Below, one piece after another: positions 60,893 to 64,000 of a stretch of DNA of 64,000 nt. The notes below the pieces were generated by a model, which made no database searches, was not told the origin of the DNA, and was given only the letters and a program-made list of their open reading frames with translations. The position numbers were made by a program, and so were the translations under genes. How positions within the stretch are numbered: the first letter of the stretch is position 1; each line of letters begins with the position of its first letter. Source of the stretch: Phytoseiulus persimilis (lineage: Eukaryota; Arthropoda; Arachnida; Mesostigmata; Phytoseiidae). Location: contig CM075104.1 of assembly GCA_037576195.1 (NCBI GenBank), forward strand, positions 10,556,211-10,620,210, in the 5' to 3' direction.

Positions 60893-61743
60893 CCCGATGT
60901 TCCGAAATTCATTGACCGAAAACCCGGAGTGCCGAAAAAAAAGCCCGTTGCAACGAAAACCCGTAGGGCCGAGAAGAAATCCCGTAGGGCCGAAAACCTT
61001 TTCTCTCGTTCCAATGGTCAAGCGAATCGAGCTAAGATTCTATGCACAGGACTGGGTCTGAGAGACTGCTTTTGCTAGAGTGGAAATGGACCAAGTAAAT
61101 CATAAAGACAGGAACTGTGTATCTGAATGATGCCGAATTGTTTCGGAAGCCGAGCTTAGAAGGTTCCTGATCAATGATACACTGTGATCGAGCGGAATGA
61201 GGGCGTGGTGTGCACAACACTGAGTCCGTCGGGGGTTTGATCAGCGAGGGTGAAGATACCGAATGAATTTCCATGAGCGTGGAAGCTGATGGCTGAATGG
61301 TGCCGAAATATTTTGGGAGCTGAGACGGGGAGCTTCATGCTTCGGCTCAGGGTTCCGAAGTCAGGGTATCCGAGCAAAGGATCTCCAGTGAGGTCGAGCT
61401 TGCTGCCTCTTCGCGAATCTTCTAATGTTAGGAAGTTCCTCAACGCAAGTGACTTTCTTCACATACCCGGTATGTCATTGATCAGGAATTTATCCAGCTC
61501 AGCTCGCGATCAAGTCGGGAATCGTTCCAGATACACAGATTCCACGATTATCATGATTTGCTTGGTCTCTTTTTGCTCATCTTAGAGCAGTCTTTTGGAC
61601 CCTGTGCTCCGCATAGAAGCTTAGCTGGGTCCACTCGACCATCAAAACGAGAGAAGGGGTTTTCGGCCCTACGGGTTTTCGTAGCAACGGGCTTTTTCTT
61701 CGGCACTCCGGGTTTTCGGTGCAATGAATTTCGGCACATCGGG
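60893..61743. repeat. Foldback pair of inverted repeats with tandem subunits
   Basis: The left arm is about 60893-61070 and the right arm about 61586-61743, separated by 515 bp. The right arm, reverse-complemented, matches the left over most of its length, for example CCGAAATTCATTG, AAACCCGGAGTGCCGAA, AAGCCCGTTGC, ACGAAAACCCGTAGGGCCGA and TTCTCTCGTT. The CCCGTAGGGCCGA unit occurs twice in the left arm and once in the right. Both arms encode the same peptide when read towards the centre: PKKKPVATKTRRAE, then FSR. The repeat may therefore derive from a protein-coding element, or the peptide may simply follow from DNA identity. A transcript across the locus would fold into a hairpin of about 150 bp. 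The element family is unknown to me. Confidence 0.7.
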
Positions 61744-64000
61744 TATGAACCTGGATACGTGGCTCCAACCTCGTAAGCGTCTCAGTCGACGGGATCTGGT
61801 ACGAGTCTTTCCCCTTCTTCCCAAAAGTGGCCCCGAAAACGCCTCAGATCAGAATATCATCAAACCATGTGCAAAGGACTCATTCACCGCGAACTCGTGG
61901 GGATTCTATTCGGGAAGTGATGATTTCTGTCATTCAAGTTCAGAAAATACAATGAGATTTGATTGATTGGTCGAGTTCCAGCATTCCCTGTCAACTCCTC
62001 CTCTGTGGAGTAAGTATGGGAACTCGTTACATCTCGCGATACAATGGCCCGACACAAAGTCCACCGCGCCGCCGTCTCGCTGTCTTTTTGGCTCATATGA
62101 AGAAACGCTCGTTGCCTGCCGCTGATGGCAATAATTCGTCGGCTGTGAGGCCACAGAAAGGGCATTCATTGCAAACCTCGAGCTAGTCGTGCAGCCGACT
62201 GGCTGAGCCGACCGGGCGGCGACTAGCCCGCGACGAGTCCGACTAGCGGACTTCCCAATCCTCCCGGCAACCGACGCAACGTGTCAAGAATAGCAATGAG
62301 ACCAGAGGAGGAGTATCATGGGGCAATACACGCAGGCGTGCCCTACCGCGGCACTCGTCTCAACTGCGAGGAAGCGATCTCACACAAAATTGCCATTATT
62401 GCCCGACTAATGTATTGCTGCTGCCGCTGCTTCTGTTGCCGGCCTCTTCGCTGCAGGTGCTGCCAATGCTGGTACCGTACCTGCCGGCGCAACCTGTCAC
62501 GAGTGAGCAGCTGTAACCTACTGCCAATACGTCATCCTTCGCACAGGTTAATTTCTTTATTATTTCGTTTGCAAAAAAAGCAATTTCCTCTGCTCAATCA
62601 GTAGATCAACGGGGACTGCTTTTGCCGAGGTTTGTGATTCGCGGTCCATCTACTGTGGCGGGAACCTTATTGCCGCTCAAGCGCTGGCGCCCACCAACCA
62701 TGTGCATTTCTCATGAACTCCTCAATTGGAACGTACGTGTCGAACAACTCCCTCGTCAGTTGATTTCCACGAAAAAGGCGGATTCTCTTCGTCCCTGCTC
62801 CGTTGACGCCATAGTCGAAGTGACGGTGTCTCGGAAAGACTCGTTGAGCGCAATTTCGATTCCTGAAAGCTGCTTCTTACACTCTCACTTCGGGAATATT
62901 TATCAGCACGAGTTCAGCGTGTGAACGCTTCGAAACTGAGTTTCTGGAGGGCCGATAGGCGGATATTCACCGACGGAATCTGTTCCAGAGGTTCCTTGTT
63001 TGAGTGAAAGCGGAACGACAAGGATCTAACTCCACCGAGCTCCGGCTGCTACAGCACCGCGGCTCTTGCTGCTGCCGTTCCCTCCATCGAGCACCCGACC
63101 CATCGATTATTTAATCAGCCTGAGCAGTTTTATACTAGGAACGAATTTGAATTCCGCCCCGAGAAAGGCTCATCCGGAAATACATTTTTATTTTCCGCTT
63201 CCTCCGCGCGCGGGGGAATCTTCGACGCTCGGAGATTTATCGTTCGTCGGACCAAACGCGAATATATGCACGGGAAGCAGAGACACGGATCGAGTCGTGC
63301 TGTGTTTTCACAAGCCGCACACAAAGTTTCTAAGTTCTTCATCCTCTACGCCTCGGCGTTTGGAGAGTTTTCGGTCGCGATTCGAACTTTGACCTGATCC
63401 GCGCAGCCAGCCCGCTTCTAAACCTTGTGTGTGGCGTCAGCGTTCTCGACACTCTCGAGCCTCATGGTTCTCCAAAACTTTTGAACGCATTTCAAATAAT
63501 TCATGGAGTTACAGCAGATCCCCGAAATTCACAAATCATGCAAATTCAAGCTGAGATGATTCCGAGCGGAGATGATTCGGTTTCGAGGGGGAGGAGCCTC
63601 TAGCAATACCATCCTAGCAGAGAACATTCTCACCGGCAAATATCACCCGGCGCGAGCCCGTGTTGGCGATTCCCGCCCTTTTGCAACAAATTTCACGGAA
63701 CCCAAACCGAGCTTCGACGAAACAAAGAACCACGGCATAGGGATGACCGCAGCGGTCACAATAATGGTTTGCTTTCCTGAGCGATTTCATTCCAGTCCAT
63801 CGTCCGCGTCAGTGCCCTTGGGGCCTGCGGCTCCATTTCGGCTCGGTTGTCCTGAGCATTGCGGTCCAATCTTATGATCCGCTCTTCTGCGCAGCGAGAG
63901 CTCATGCCACGATCGAGCGGAGCCACAGCTTCTGGGCCACGAGGAGCGCCCCGTTGCAAAAGAAGATTTTTCCACGCTGAGCTGTTGCAGGAAGAGGTTA
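61744..64000. other. Intergenic stretch to window end, nothing recognised
   Basis: Frames of 60-108 codons occur on both strands (62281-62604 plus is cysteine-rich through a TGCTGC-type low-complexity patch at about 62410-62480; 63066-63392 plus; 63572-63877 plus). None shows a domain or spliced continuation that I recognise. The last frame runs close to the window edge and could belong to a gene that continues beyond it. Confidence 0.4.

Noticed and set aside
1-64000. CRISPR arrays, rRNA genes, bacterial operons and LTR or capsid-bearing elements
   Set aside because: No regularly spaced repeats, rRNA blocks, ribosome-binding-site-led gene rows or recognisable LTR, gag, integrase or capsid sequences were seen.

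Overview
The window is nuclear DNA of an invertebrate, most likely an arthropod. The sequence shows genes split by short introns of roughly 50-170 bp, intermediate base composition, an ionotropic receptor of the protostome chemosensory family, and a mixed set of old transposable elements (hAT-like and pogo/Tigger-like DNA elements, a LINE). The compact, intron-rich style and the gene content would suit a mite, possibly a mesostigmatan, but that is inference; no ribosomal or mitochondrial marker is present to test it.

Layout. At 0.8-4.5 kb (minus) lies a multi-exon ionotropic receptor, with a small hAT-like MITE in one of its gaps. Head to head with it, at 4.56-9.8 kb (plus), is a multi-exon BRCA2 homologue with four BRC repeats followed by the helical/OB-fold DNA-binding region. 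From 9.8 to 16.8 kb I see no recognisable gene, only a MITE with long inverted ends and a 78-bp palindrome. An ELO fatty-acid elongase copy with a disrupted 5' part lies at 16.9-17.8 kb. A single-exon 12-helix MFS transporter of the SLC18B1/vesicular amine type (minus) lies at 24.5-25.8 kb. Between 26 and 34 kb the DNA is repeat-rich: a Tigger-like MITE, a SWIM-zinc-finger transposase fragment, a 5'-truncated LINE and membrane-protein-like open frames. A new spliced model for an unrecognised single-pass membrane protein is supported at 39.46-40.3 kb. From 40.5 to 64 kb I recognise only repeats: a CT-rich tract, a degenerate Tigger transposase, and a foldback pair of inverted repeats at 60.9-61.7 kb.

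The genes are not an operon and I see no functional cluster. BRCA2 (recombinational repair), the ionotropic receptor (chemosensation or ion flux), the elongase and the transporter are unrelated neighbours. I did not find a previously undescribed system that I could defend. The most informative items are the compact BRCA2, the unevenly decayed elongase, the spliced membrane protein of unknown family and the foldback repeat. I recognised no LTR retrovirus-like or Polinton-like element, CRISPR array, rRNA or convincing tRNA. Exon boundaries were read by eye and are approximate unless bases are given.
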